From Planctomycetota bacterium (GTDB lineage: Bacteria > Planctomycetota > UBA1135 > UBA2386), in NCBI GenBank assembly GCA_020851075.1, contig JADZDL010000402.1:1-46399 (forward strand): a stretch of 46,399 bases of DNA, written 5' to 3'. Below are positions 1 to 8,561 of this stretch, one piece after another. Numbering within the stretch: position 1 is the stretch's first letter; each line of letters begins with the position of its first letter. A program made the translations under genes and the position numbers. The notes under the pieces were generated by a model that ran no database searches, was not told the origin of the DNA, and saw only the letters and a program-made list of their open reading frames with translations.

Positions 1-517
1 CGCGCTCGGCCACAAACTGCTCGACGTCGATCTGCACGGGAGCCACACGGCCGTAGGCGACATCACTGAGCAGCGGCCACGTCTCGGGATCCGTGAACAC
101 ACTGATGCAACCGATGTGGTCGAACGCGCGCGGCTTGCCGGCGGTGCTCGCATCTTCGGCGAGGAAGCGCAACGCCACTTCGGGGCATTCGGCCTGCAGC
201 GCCGCGTTGAGCACTTCGCATTCGCGAACGCGCAGGTTGGCCGCCGTCACCTCGCGATCGTGCAGCATCACTTCGGCAAGCAGCACGGGCAACTCCGCCA
301 CGCCAGCGCCCACCCACAACGAAGCACCACCGCGGGGCAGGTCCTTCAACAGGCGCCGGGCGATCTGTTCGCCGAAGTCGGTGATCGCGGGGCGCTTCTC
401 CTTCCACATGTCTTCACCGCCCCAGTGGAAGTAGATCTCGGCGAGCGCCGGCCAATCGCAGCGATCGAGCACGCGCCGGCACAATTTCATCACGTGCGGA
501 ATATCGATGGTCGGCAT
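1..517 (-). CDS. Class I SAM-dependent methyltransferase-like protein (partial, runs off the left edge)
   Basis: The frame is open from an ATG at 517 to the window edge, giving 172 visible residues; the C-terminus is outside. A glycine-rich motif (LWVGAGVAELPVLL, around residues 73-86) followed by a strand/acidic pattern (TAANLRVRECEVLNAAL) resembles motif I and post-I of Rossmann-fold methyltransferases. A later hydrophobic stretch (FDHIGCISVF) could be motif II/III. The start codon overlaps the stop of the upstream DUF971 gene in a TGATG arrangement, so translation is probably coupled. No substrate can be assigned. The methyltransferase reading rests on fold pattern only; another Rossmann enzyme remains possible. 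Confidence 0.6.
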   Translation of the reverse strand, partial: MPTIDIPHVMKLCRRVLDRCDWPALAEIYFHWGGEDMWKEKRPAITDFGEQIARRLLKDLPRGGASLWVGAGVAELPVLLAEVMLHDREVTAANLRVRECEVLNAALQAECPEVALRFLAEDASTAGKPRAFDHIGCISVFTDPETWPLLSDVAYGRVAPVQIDVEQFVAER

Positions 518-828
518 CAGAGGCCACTCCGCAAAGTGCCGAGTTCGCGCAGGCGCGGCCATGCAAAGATGCCCGTCTTATGGCCATCGCTCCAGACGAA
601 GCTGAGGCCGTAGCGGCCGACGAGTTCCGAGACGAGGATCAGGATGTCCTCCCGCACGGTGCGCGGATCGAGAATGGCGCGGCCGGTGCCCTCTTCGATG
701 CAACTCGCGCAAGGACACGCGAGGCGCAGATCGCGAGCGGCGTAGTCGCACACGGCGCCGTCCTTCCACTCGATGCGGAAGGTGAACGGCGAAATCAGGT
801 CGGCTTTCTTGGGTAGCGGTTGCTGCAT
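517..828 (-). CDS. DUF971 (gamma-butyrobetaine hydroxylase N-terminal-like) domain protein
   Basis: This 103-residue protein carries the full DUF971 signature. It has FRIEWKDGAVCDY near the N-terminus, then LRLACPCASCIEEGTGR, a DPRTV segment, and VGRYGLSFVWSDGHKTGIFAW. The cysteines in CPCASC are the usual conserved pair. Family members are small stand-alone proteins or are fused to gamma-butyrobetaine hydroxylase and to ApbC/Mrp-type Fe-S carrier proteins; a metal or Fe-S role is suspected but unproven. The ATG at 828 was chosen because the domain begins a few residues later; the frame stays open upstream to 1215 but there it only shadows the mobA-like gene. It lies 31 bases from the divergent mobA-like start. 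Confidence 0.85.
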   Translation of the reverse strand: MQQPLPKKADLISPFTFRIEWKDGAVCDYAARDLRLACPCASCIEEGTGRAILDPRTVREDILILVSELVGRYGLSFVWSDGHKTGIFAWPRLRELGTLRSGL

Positions 829-859
829 GCAGAACTCGGGGCTTGCGGCTGGCCGGGGG

Positions 860-1495
860 ATGCCGGACAAAACCGCCATGCGGGTCGGATCACTCATTCT
901 GGCAGGTGGACGCAGCATTCGCATGGGTAAGCCGAAGGAGTCTCTGCCGTTTGGCGAGGTAACCCTGCTCGGCCATGTCTGCGCAACCCTGCACCGCTGC
1001 ACCGATCCCGTCGTCGTGATCGCCCGCGACGGCGAACAGGTCCTGCCGCCGCTGCCCGCCAATACCCAGGTCACCGTCGACCTTTCCCCCGAAGCAGGGC
1101 CGCTGTGGGCCATCTGCGCTGGATTGCGCTTCGTGCGCAGCCATGGGCTGCTTGGCGCCGAGGATGCGGTGTTTGTGACGGCTTGCGACACCCCGTTCGT
1201 GCATGCAAACCTCATCGCCGGACTTGGTCAGCGCCTCGGCCAGAACCAGGCCGTCATGCCGAGGATCGACGGCCTGCTGCAGCCGCTGTGCGCCGTCTAC
1301 CGCGTTGCCGTGCTGGAGGTCGCGGAGAACCTGCTTGCGCAGGGAATTCGCACACCGCGGTCCCTGGCAAGCGCGGTGCCGACCCGGTTGGTCGAGAAGG
1401 CCGAGCTGGAGCAGTTCGATCCCGGGCTGCGCAGTGTCGAGAACCTCAACACTCCCGACGACTACGAGAAAGCCCTGCGATCCCTGGCGCGCTAA
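860..1495 (+). CDS. mobA: Molybdenum cofactor guanylyltransferase-like NTP transferase
   Basis: The protein of 211 residues has the MobA/GT-A nucleotidyltransferase layout. The nucleotide-binding loop LILAGGRSIRMGKPK is close to the N-terminus, with the conserved lysine, and a metal-binding segment VTACDTPFV lies mid-protein. The late PDDY element is typical of MobA and related enzymes. MobA attaches GMP to molybdopterin in the cytoplasm to form the bis-MGD precursor. The ATG at 860 gives the usual family length; ATG at 878 is an alternative, and the longer in-frame opening at 773 overlaps the divergent DUF971 gene. No other molybdenum cofactor genes are in the window, so a MobA-like transferase acting on another nucleotide cannot be excluded. 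Confidence 0.78.
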   Translation: MPDKTAMRVGSLILAGGRSIRMGKPKESLPFGEVTLLGHVCATLHRCTDPVVVIARDGEQVLPPLPANTQVTVDLSPEAGPLWAICAGLRFVRSHGLLGAEDAVFVTACDTPFVHANLIAGLGQRLGQNQAVMPRIDGLLQPLCAVYRVAVLEVAENLLAQGIRTPRSLASAVPTRLVEKAELEQFDPGLRSVENLNTPDDYEKALRSLAR

Positions 1496-1566
1496 TTTGC
1501 GTTGCCGGCGGCGACCACCAAGGAAAGGTCAACCTCGGCCACCTACGCTGCCGATGTCGTCGGACA

Positions 1567-3528
1567 ATGCCCAACACCGCACCTATCGTCCTGCAGTGCA
1601 TCGCCGCCGCGGCTTGGGGAGCGGCGGGGATCGGCGTCCTGCGGCGCCAGGAGGGCAGCGCTCCGATCGCCGATCGAACGCTTAGCTGCGGTCTGTTGCT
1701 CGGTGCCGTGGTCATGGGCCTCGACACGCTCAACGCCGGCGCCGCGGCGATGCCACTCGCAAGCTGGGCTCTGCTGGCCTTCGCCGCGCTGGGCCAGCTG
1801 CCCGGGCCCGAGTCGGTCCTGCACGCCATGAGTGCGAGCGGCTGGCGCCGCGCGCTCGCGGCGATCGGGCTGTTCTTGCTGCTGCATTGGACGCACACGA
1901 CAGCCCCGCAGCAGCCCGTTCTCGACTGGGGAACGAACTTGTTGCCGCTGAACCTGCTAGCCGCGGCTGCACTCGGCTGGCTCGCGCTGCGCCCGGGAAC
2001 CGCGTCACTCCTGGAGCCAGACACCCTGCAGCATGGATTCGAACGTCGAACGCTGCTCGGCGCCACCGCCGCGGGGCTCGCCATCGGGGCATTTGGCGGG
2101 CGCTCGGCCAGCGACATCGTCGCCGCCTGCCAGATTGCCGCCGTATTGCCGCTGCTGCGGCCGATCCTCTTCGAACAGGATCGCATGCTGAATCTCGCCC
2201 TCGCGACTTCGATCGCCGCAACCATTCCCATGGCGATGCGAGTGACGAGCCTCGCCAACCACGATCACGCCTCGGCGACCACCTTGCTGGCCATCGCCGT
2301 CATGTTCGTCGTGTTTGGCATCGCGCTTGGTCTCGCGAGCGAAGCCCACGCAGACACGCACCATGACGAACACCAGAGTGCGCCACCGTTGGCGTCACCG
2401 GCCCCAAGCGAGACACCGCGAGAAGCAACCGCCTGTTTCCCCATTTCCATGCATGCGCTCGGCATGGACCTGCGCGACCCCCTCACCAGCATGTTGGCGG
2501 CCGCCGACCTGCTCGGCGACGCGACGACTCGCAAGGAACGCGACGACCACCTTGGCATGATCCACGAACAGGCCCGCACGCTGGCGGCGGCGCTGGGGGA
2601 CCTGGAGGACTTCGAACGTCTCCTGGGTGGCGATCTGACCTTTGCGTGCGACACCTTCGCGCCAGGCAGCCTCCTTGCCTACAGCATCAGCGATGTCGCC
2701 GTCGCCGCCCAGCAACGCGGCATCGAGATCCGTCTCGACCTCTCGTCCGACCTGCCCAAGTGGACCCAAGGCGACCCATCGCGGCTGCGGCAGCTCACCA
2801 CGCGCTTGCTCGAACTCGCCGTGCGCCACAGCAGCCTCGGACCGGTGGACCTCGCGGGCTCCTTCCAGAATGGCCTCCTGCACCTCGTCGTGCAGAACCA
2901 ATGCCCTTCGACGCAGCTCGATTCGTTCGTGCCCAACGGCGCGAAGACCTCGGACTTTGCGCAGGGCATCGGCATCAGCTTCTGCAGTCATCTGGCTCTC
3001 GCCATGGGTGGCGAACTCACCATCGAGACCCGCCCCGAAGGTGGCGTTACCTTCCACGCGACCGTGGCAGTCACTACCCCACCCGAGTGGGAAATTGCCA
3101 TTGCCGAAGAGGACGAACAACGCACGGAGCCGCTGATGGCGCCCGCGACCACCCTCATCGGCCACGTGCTGCTCGTCGAAGACAGCCGCGACCACCAGCG
3201 CCTGCTTGGGCACATCCTCACGCGCGCCGGCGCTACGGTGACCACGGCCGACAATGGCGCTATCGCGCTGCATCTGATGCAGAATCAGGTGTTTGACCTG
3301 ATCCTCATGGACATGCAGATGCCGGAGATGGACGGCGTGGAAGCTACCGAGGAGCTGCGGCGACGAGGCGTCAATACGCCCATCTTGGCCCTCACCGCTG
3401 ACAACGGCGAAAGCGCCATGGAGCGCTTCCTCGCTGCGGGCTGCAATGGCCACATCAAGAAGCCAATCGACCGCGAAGCACTGCACCGAATGATCGGCAT
3501 GTATCTGCCCGTGATCGCCCCCCACTGA
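1567..3528 (+). CDS. Membrane hybrid histidine kinase with degenerate kinase core and intact receiver domain
   Basis: The 653-residue protein has about eight hydrophobic segments (residues 5-265), a kinase-like region (about 290-515) and a receiver domain (about 533-650). In the dimerisation box the usual SHELRTPL is replaced by GMDLRDPL, so the phosphoacceptor histidine position is Met300. The ATP-binding N-box lacks its asparagine (LTTRLLELAVRHS) and no DxGxG motif is visible, although a late GIGISFCSHLALAMGG segment survives. The receiver keeps the acidic pocket (VED), phospho-Asp582 (LMDMQMP) and Lys632. I infer a sensor pseudokinase whose receiver is phosphorylated by another kinase. Start chosen at ATG 1567; the open frame upstream overlaps the mobA-like gene. 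Confidence 0.82.
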   Translation: MPNTAPIVLQCIAAAAWGAAGIGVLRRQEGSAPIADRTLSCGLLLGAVVMGLDTLNAGAAAMPLASWALLAFAALGQLPGPESVLHAMSASGWRRALAAIGLFLLLHWTHTTAPQQPVLDWGTNLLPLNLLAAAALGWLALRPGTASLLEPDTLQHGFERRTLLGATAAGLAIGAFGGRSASDIVAACQIAAVLPLLRPILFEQDRMLNLALATSIAATIPMAMRVTSLANHDHASATTLLAIAVMFVVFGIALGLASEAHADTHHDEHQSAPPLASPAPSETPREATACFPISMHALGMDLRDPLTSMLAAADLLGDATTRKERDDHLGMIHEQARTLAAALGDLEDFERLLGGDLTFACDTFAPGSLLAYSISDVAVAAQQRGIEIRLDLSSDLPKWTQGDPSRLRQLTTRLLELAVRHSSLGPVDLAGSFQNGLLHLVVQNQCPSTQLDSFVPNGAKTSDFAQGIGISFCSHLALAMGGELTIETRPEGGVTFHATVAVTTPPEWEIAIAEEDEQRTEPLMAPATTLIGHVLLVEDSRDHQRLLGHILTRAGATVTTADNGAIALHLMQNQVFDLILMDMQMPEMDGVEATEELRRRGVNTPILALTADNGESAMERFLAAGCNGHIKKPIDREALHRMIGMYLPVIAPH

Positions 3529-3590
3529 CGGAAAGCCGCTGCTCGCGAGGCTCGCTCCGCAGCCGGTGTCGCGGATAGAGTCGCGCCTCG

Positions 3591-4826
3591 ATGTCCACCG
3601 CGCCCCCGCCACGCCCGCGCTGCTACCGCTGCATGCGTCCCGAGAGCATGTGCCTTTGCAGCAACCTACCTTCGGTGCCGACGCGCACGCGGATCGTAGT
3701 CCTGCAGCACCCGCACGAACGAAAGCACCCGTTCGGCACCGCGCGCTTCATTCGCCTGTGCTTGCCCAATGCCGAACTGCACGTCGCCTACGGTGGCCTC
3801 TCCGGCGACCTCCTGACTCCGCTCGACGTGCCACCCGACACCGCGGTCCTCTTCCCGCACGCGCAGGCCATCGAGCTCGATGAGCTACCGGCAGCGGAAC
3901 GCCCCGGCACGCTGCTCGTGATCGACGGCACGTGGTCGCATGCCAAGCGCCTCTACCGCATGAACCCGTGGCTGCAGAAGCTGCGCCACGTCCGCCTGTC
4001 GCCGAGTGCGCCAAGCCGCTACCGGATCCGGCGCGAACCACAAGCCGACTACGTCTCCACGGTCGAAGCCACTGTCGAAGCGCTGCAGATCCTCGAACCT
4101 GAAACGCCAGGGATCGATGGGCTCGTCACCGCCTTCGATTCGATGATCGATCGACAGATCGCGCACATCAACAGCGTCGAGCGACACGGGCGCAGCAGGT
4201 CGCCGCGACAACGCGAATCCCGTCGACTGCCCGCCCTGCTCGAAGATCCTCGTCTCGTGGTCGCCTACGCGGAGAGTTCCCTGCCCGGCGGCGACGTCCA
4301 TGCCGAGCGAGAAATCGTGCAATGGGCGGCCGTTCGCATCGATGGCAGCGAGACCTTTCACGCGATCGTGCGCCCCACCGGAGCCTTCCCGTCAACCTGC
4401 CACCTCGAGCACATGGGCATGACCACCCAGGACCTCGAGGCCGGCATCGATACCACGACCGCGCGCGAACGTTTCGTCGCGTGGGCCGGCGCCGACGCTC
4501 CGATCGCGGCATGGACCCAGAGCTCCCTCGACTGGGCGAGCCCGCTGTTGTCCCCGGCCATGCCACAGGTCGTGCTGAAGACCGCCTACTGCAACCTGCG
4601 CAACCACCGCGCGAGCTTCCTCGAGAGCGTGGTCGCCCGCGAAGGACTTGCGCCAGTGACCCTGGAGTGCAGCGGTCGCGCGCGCGAACGCATGGGCAAT
4701 GTCCTCGCGATCGCGCAGTGGCTGCGGCAACAGCGGCGCGTGCAGGGCAACGCCAGCGGCGGCCGCGGCGGCCCCAACGGCCCCAGCAGCCCAGTGCCGC
4801 TCGACGCGCCGATTCCACCGCAGTAG
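3591..4826 (+). CDS. DTW-domain protein (tRNA-uridine aminocarboxypropyltransferase-like) fused to exonuclease-like domain
   Basis: Residues 10-195 form a DTW domain: cysteines 11, 14, 21 and 23 fit the N-terminal metal-binding knot and IDGTWSHAKRLYRMNP (111-126) is the signature. Characterised DTW enzymes (TapT/YfiP, DTWD1/2) add a 3-amino-3-carboxypropyl group from SAM to uridine in tRNA. Residues about 221-382 look like a DEDDh 3'-5' exonuclease fold: a strand ending in AYAESS, then EIVQWAAVRIDGS, HAIVRP and HMGMTTQDLEAG. Only the glutamate of the first D-E pair is recognisable and the final H-x4-D is absent, so catalysis is doubtful. A glycine/proline tail ends the protein. The esterase gene follows after 17 bases. 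Confidence 0.82.
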   Translation: MSTAPPPRPRCYRCMRPESMCLCSNLPSVPTRTRIVVLQHPHERKHPFGTARFIRLCLPNAELHVAYGGLSGDLLTPLDVPPDTAVLFPHAQAIELDELPAAERPGTLLVIDGTWSHAKRLYRMNPWLQKLRHVRLSPSAPSRYRIRREPQADYVSTVEATVEALQILEPETPGIDGLVTAFDSMIDRQIAHINSVERHGRSRSPRQRESRRLPALLEDPRLVVAYAESSLPGGDVHAEREIVQWAAVRIDGSETFHAIVRPTGAFPSTCHLEHMGMTTQDLEAGIDTTTARERFVAWAGADAPIAAWTQSSLDWASPLLSPAMPQVVLKTAYCNLRNHRASFLESVVAREGLAPVTLECSGRARERMGNVLAIAQWLRQQRRVQGNASGGRGGPNGPSSPVPLDAPIPPQ

Positions 4827-4843
4827 CGTTCGCATTCGCCGAG

Positions 4844-5686
4844 ATGCCGGGATCGCTCCACACACACCACTTCGCCAGCCACCGCCGAGGCATCGCCGGC
4901 CGCCGCGTTCGTGTGTGGACCCCGGATGGCTACGCCGCGGAGCCAACGCGTCGTTATCCCGTTCTCTACCTGCAGGACGGCCAGAACGTGTTCGATGCGG
5001 CGTCGGCGTTCGCTGGCGTAGCCTGGCAGGCGCACACGACAGCGCAGCAGTTGATCCACGCGAAGAAGATCACCCCCCTGATCCTCGTCGCCATCGACAA
5101 CTCCGGCCCCCACCGCACTGACGACTACACGCCAGTCCCCTGGCTCCGCCACGGCGGCGGCCACGCCGGAGCCTACGCGCAACTGCTCCTCGAGGAGATC
5201 AAGCCCTTCGTCGACCATCACTACCGGACCATGCCGGGGCCCGAATCCACCGCGCTGGGCGGTTCTTCGCTCGGCGCGCTGTTTGCCCTCTATACGGGCC
5301 TACGTTGCCCTCGCGTCTTCGGCCATATTGCCGCCATGTCGCCATCCGCGTTTTGGGGCGATCACCACCTGCTGCACACCGTGGCCAGGTCCAGTCACGT
5401 GCCGGTCCGCATCTGGCTCGACGCCGGCAAGCGGGAGAAACCGGCCTTGCGCCAGAGCACCAGCGCACTGGCACAACTTCTCCTCGACAAGGGTTGGCAG
5501 AAGCACCGCACGGCGAAGCGCGCGACGCTGCGCTTCACGGAAGTGCCCGGCGGCAGGCACACCGAAGCCGCCTGGGGCAAACGCTTCGGGCGCGTGCTGC
5601 GGTTCTTGTTCCCGGCAGCATCGGCAGCGCGGGCGCCTCGCAAGCGCGCCCGCACCCCGGCCACAGCGGCGCGTCCTACTGGTTGA
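4844..5686 (+). CDS. Alpha/beta-hydrolase esterase (enterochelin esterase / esterase D-like)
   Basis: The 280-residue protein reads like the Fes/IroE-type esterase family. RRYPVLYLQDGQNVFD is the typical early strand and oxyanion region, GGSSLGA places the nucleophile at Ser142, WLDAGKRE is the probable acid region, and GGRHTE supplies the late histidine. There is no signal peptide, so it is probably cytoplasmic. It starts 17 bases after the DTW gene and is likely co-transcribed. The C-terminal tail is basic and alanine-rich and probably unstructured. Its end overlaps the convergent 11-haem cytochrome gene by 11 bases. The substrate is unknown; assignment to enterochelin or trilactone hydrolysis would be over-reading. 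Confidence 0.78.
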   Translation: MPGSLHTHHFASHRRGIAGRRVRVWTPDGYAAEPTRRYPVLYLQDGQNVFDAASAFAGVAWQAHTTAQQLIHAKKITPLILVAIDNSGPHRTDDYTPVPWLRHGGGHAGAYAQLLLEEIKPFVDHHYRTMPGPESTALGGSSLGALFALYTGLRCPRVFGHIAAMSPSAFWGDHHLLHTVARSSHVPVRIWLDAGKREKPALRQSTSALAQLLLDKGWQKHRTAKRATLRFTEVPGGRHTEAAWGKRFGRVLRFLFPAASAARAPRKRARTPATAARPTG

Positions 5687-8450
5687 GAATGGTCGCCGCA
5701 TCCCCGTGCGGCACCCGACTCGCGTCGATCCAACTGTTCAACACGATGCCCGTCGTGGGGTTGGCGAGCCGGTTCGCCAAGGTGGTGCCAAGCGGCCCAG
5801 CCATGTTTGGGTCCGTGGCGCCATCGCGGCGCAGCGGCCCGATGAACGGCTGCAGCATCGGTTGGTTGCTCGAGCCGTTGCTCACACCATTCGTGTCGAC
5901 CACCCGATCGAGGTCGTAGACGACTTCCGACGGATTGAAGTAACTCGCCGGAGCCCGCCCATCACTGCCATACCGATTCGCATTCTGATCCAACGGATTC
6001 TGCGCGGCGCCATTTCGATCGAAGAGGAACAGCCCCGTGCCTAGCCCCGCCACCATGTGCACGAAGAACGGCGAATCGAGCTGGTTGCCGGGGTTCTGGC
6101 CGATGTGCTGCTTCAGCAGGTTGTAGTCGAGGTTGCCAAAGTCGTTCGCCGCCAGCGTGGCACGGAACGCGTCGTATTGCGTGCCATACGTGGCCAGCGA
6201 GTTGTCCGTCAAGTGACAGGAGACGCAGTAGCGCGGGCCCTCGTTGGTGGCGCTGACCTTGCCACGGATCGAGTGCGCGAGGAACGCGTTGTGACCGAGC
6301 GACGGGTAGGGGCGCGCGGGATTGGCACCACCGCCGTTGCGGTCGGTGAACGCAAACACGGGCGTACGGTCGCGGTTGATATCCGTGTAGCGGAAGAACA
6401 CCTTGGTGTTGGTCGCCGACGTGCGAATTGCATTGTCCGTGCCGATGCCAAGCGTGAACGGCACCGGCGTCTGGTAGACGAACTCCGCAAAGCGCTGGCG
6501 GAACACGATGCGTTCGCCGGTGATGTTGCTGAAGTTGTTGCCGGTGTTGTACTCACCCTCCAAGTGGCAACCGACGCACGAATTGCTCCACGACGAGTGG
6601 CACGAAGCGCAGTTCATGCTCTCGAGGTGCGAGAAGCCGTCGTGCGGATTGCCAGTCTGCTGCGGGCCGATGCCCGTGGTGGGTGAACCGTCGTCCTTGC
6701 CCATCGCGAAGGAACCCATCGCCGAATAGAGCGGCTCGCCCGTGACCGGGTGCAGCTTGCCCGAATTGACGATCACATCGCGGACCTGCGAGATGAAGTG
6801 ACGCCGCCCGTCGAGTTTGCTCGTGAGCCAGAAGTTGCCCGAGCTGTCACGCTCCACGTGGCGCAGCGCATTGCCTTCGCTGTCGACACCAAGCGTCACC
6901 GTCGCGCCCGCGTAGTTCTCGCCGCTCGTCGTGCCCGCATAGGCAGTCGCGGTTCCATGGCAGTCCTCGCAGCGAATCGCGATCGCGTGCCCCATGCGAC
7001 TCACGATGTTGCCACCGTTGGCCGACGTCGTGTCACCGTGCAGGTCCACGCTGCCGTGGCAGTCCACGCACCCCATGCCGGCGTCGTAGTGCACATCCGA
7101 CGGCGTGTCGTCGCGTCCGTCGCCATCGTAGTCCTCAAAGAGGAGATACTGGTTGTGGTTGCGGCCGTTGAACGTGCGATTGCCCACTGCCGGGTCGAAC
7201 AGACGGGTATCGTCCTCCGTCGTGCGGAACGTCACCGGATTGGCCGGATACTGCTGATGGCGAACCACGTCCTGATTCTGGTCAAGACGAATGCCCCAAT
7301 ACTGCATGACCATGCGGTTGCTGCCCTGATGGCAACCCGCACACGTATGGTCGTCGATGCCCTGCACGGCAACGCCGTTGCTCAAGGTGCGCGCCACACC
7401 CCGGACCTTGTGCGAGCGAACGTGCGCACGCTCCGGCTCGTCGATCGCGTCGGGATCCGCCGGCTCGTTCTTGGGCACGTTCGGATCCTGGCTGCGGCTG
7501 CGGCCGTCCTGGCTGTAGGGCATGTGGCATGCCGAACAACCGGAAGGCCGGAAGTCGCCATACCGGTTGTTGGCGCCACTGCTACCAAGGTGGCAGTCGC
7601 CGCAGGTGAACGCCACCTGCTCCTGGTAGAGCTTGGCAAGCCGTGAGTTCGTCACGACCGAGCCGTCGACGTTGACGTCGGCCACGAGATTGGCAGCGGT
7701 GAAGTCCTGGTTGCGAAACAGGTAGTCCGGGCCTTCCGTGCTGCGCGAACTCCACACCGGCGGCTCGATGAGTTCGCCGATCTTGCCCACGTTGTTCGGG
7801 TCATGAACGTGGTTCGGATCGGTCGCTGCACGCCAGCCGTAATCCGCGGCGTTGTCCTCAAACAGCCCTTGGTGCGACGGAATCGCGTTCTCCATGCCCA
7901 CCGCGTAGAAGGCGCCCGAGAAGATGCCCATCTCCGTGCCGAGCGGTGCACGACTCATGCTTGACGCATGCGCAGGGTGACACTGCCCACATCCCCGCTG
8001 CTGCACGGTGACGCGCAGGTCGCCAGGATTGAGGAACTGCAGGTAATCGATCCCTGTGTAGGCAACGCCACCAACCGTGTAGTCGGGCACCTTGTCGATG
8101 CCCGCCAAGGTCAGCTTGTTGAACCAGGCATGCGGATCGTTTGCCTGCTGGGCGCGATCCCCGATCGACGGCGGTGGCGGCACGTGGCTCGTCGCGGCAT
8201 CGACGCCGTTCGGATTACCGCCGTGACAACCCGTGCAGAGCAGGACCTCCGCCCCTGGAAACTCGTGCGGGTTCTCCAGGCCAGGACCGGCGTAGTCGTT
8301 GTGCAGAGAACCGTTGTGGCACTTCATGCACGACTCCGCGGTTGCAACGGATTCGGCCCTTCCGGCCTCGTCCACGCATCCGCTCACGAGGCATGCGACC
8401 GCTGCGAGCAGAAGCACGCCAGCCGCCGAGATCGATGGAACAGGATGCAT
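5676..8450 (-). CDS. Undecahaem cytochrome c lipoprotein (11 CXXCH)
   Basis: The product is 924 residues with a lipoprotein signal: a hydrophobic run then LVSGC, placing the lipidated cysteine at residue 25. Eleven CXXCH sites are visible: CMKCH, CTGCH, CGQCH, CGDCH, CSACH, CAGCH, CVDCH, CEDCH, CASCH, CVGCH and CVSCH. Long spacers between motifs make it much larger than compact deca-haem MtrA-type proteins and closer in size to surface multihaem cytochromes. It is the last gene of the cytochrome/barrel cluster, and I infer a terminal, possibly surface-exposed, electron acceptor or donor. ATG 8450 was chosen because it directly precedes the signal peptide and has GGAG about 8 bases upstream; ATG 8504 is possible. 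Confidence 0.88.
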   Translation of the reverse strand: MHPVPSISAAGVLLLAAVACLVSGCVDEAGRAESVATAESCMKCHNGSLHNDYAGPGLENPHEFPGAEVLLCTGCHGGNPNGVDAATSHVPPPPSIGDRAQQANDPHAWFNKLTLAGIDKVPDYTVGGVAYTGIDYLQFLNPGDLRVTVQQRGCGQCHPAHASSMSRAPLGTEMGIFSGAFYAVGMENAIPSHQGLFEDNAADYGWRAATDPNHVHDPNNVGKIGELIEPPVWSSRSTEGPDYLFRNQDFTAANLVADVNVDGSVVTNSRLAKLYQEQVAFTCGDCHLGSSGANNRYGDFRPSGCSACHMPYSQDGRSRSQDPNVPKNEPADPDAIDEPERAHVRSHKVRGVARTLSNGVAVQGIDDHTCAGCHQGSNRMVMQYWGIRLDQNQDVVRHQQYPANPVTFRTTEDDTRLFDPAVGNRTFNGRNHNQYLLFEDYDGDGRDDTPSDVHYDAGMGCVDCHGSVDLHGDTTSANGGNIVSRMGHAIAIRCEDCHGTATAYAGTTSGENYAGATVTLGVDSEGNALRHVERDSSGNFWLTSKLDGRRHFISQVRDVIVNSGKLHPVTGEPLYSAMGSFAMGKDDGSPTTGIGPQQTGNPHDGFSHLESMNCASCHSSWSNSCVGCHLEGEYNTGNNFSNITGERIVFRQRFAEFVYQTPVPFTLGIGTDNAIRTSATNTKVFFRYTDINRDRTPVFAFTDRNGGGANPARPYPSLGHNAFLAHSIRGKVSATNEGPRYCVSCHLTDNSLATYGTQYDAFRATLAANDFGNLDYNLLKQHIGQNPGNQLDSPFFVHMVAGLGTGLFLFDRNGAAQNPLDQNANRYGSDGRAPASYFNPSEVVYDLDRVVDTNGVSNGSSNQPMLQPFIGPLRRDGATDPNMAGPLGTTLANRLANPTTGIVLNSWIDASRVPHGDAATILNQ

Positions 8451-8561
8451 GGTAGGACTCCGTTTGCCTTGCTTGGACTCTCGCGTTCCGAGTGTTGCTT
8501 TCATCGACAGTTCTTGCCCCGCACTTCGCCGGGTGTCCCCAGATGAGACACCCACCCAGTC

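Noticed and set aside
517..1215. Extended start of the DUF971 gene up to 1215
   Set aside because: The extra N-terminal residues overlap the mobA-like gene on the opposite strand and show no conserved content; the domain begins just after ATG 828.
1105..1566. Upstream extension of the hybrid pseudokinase to 1105
   Set aside because: These codons are a shifted reading of the mobA-like gene and are Arg/Ala-rich with no domain; the transmembrane region begins after ATG 1567.
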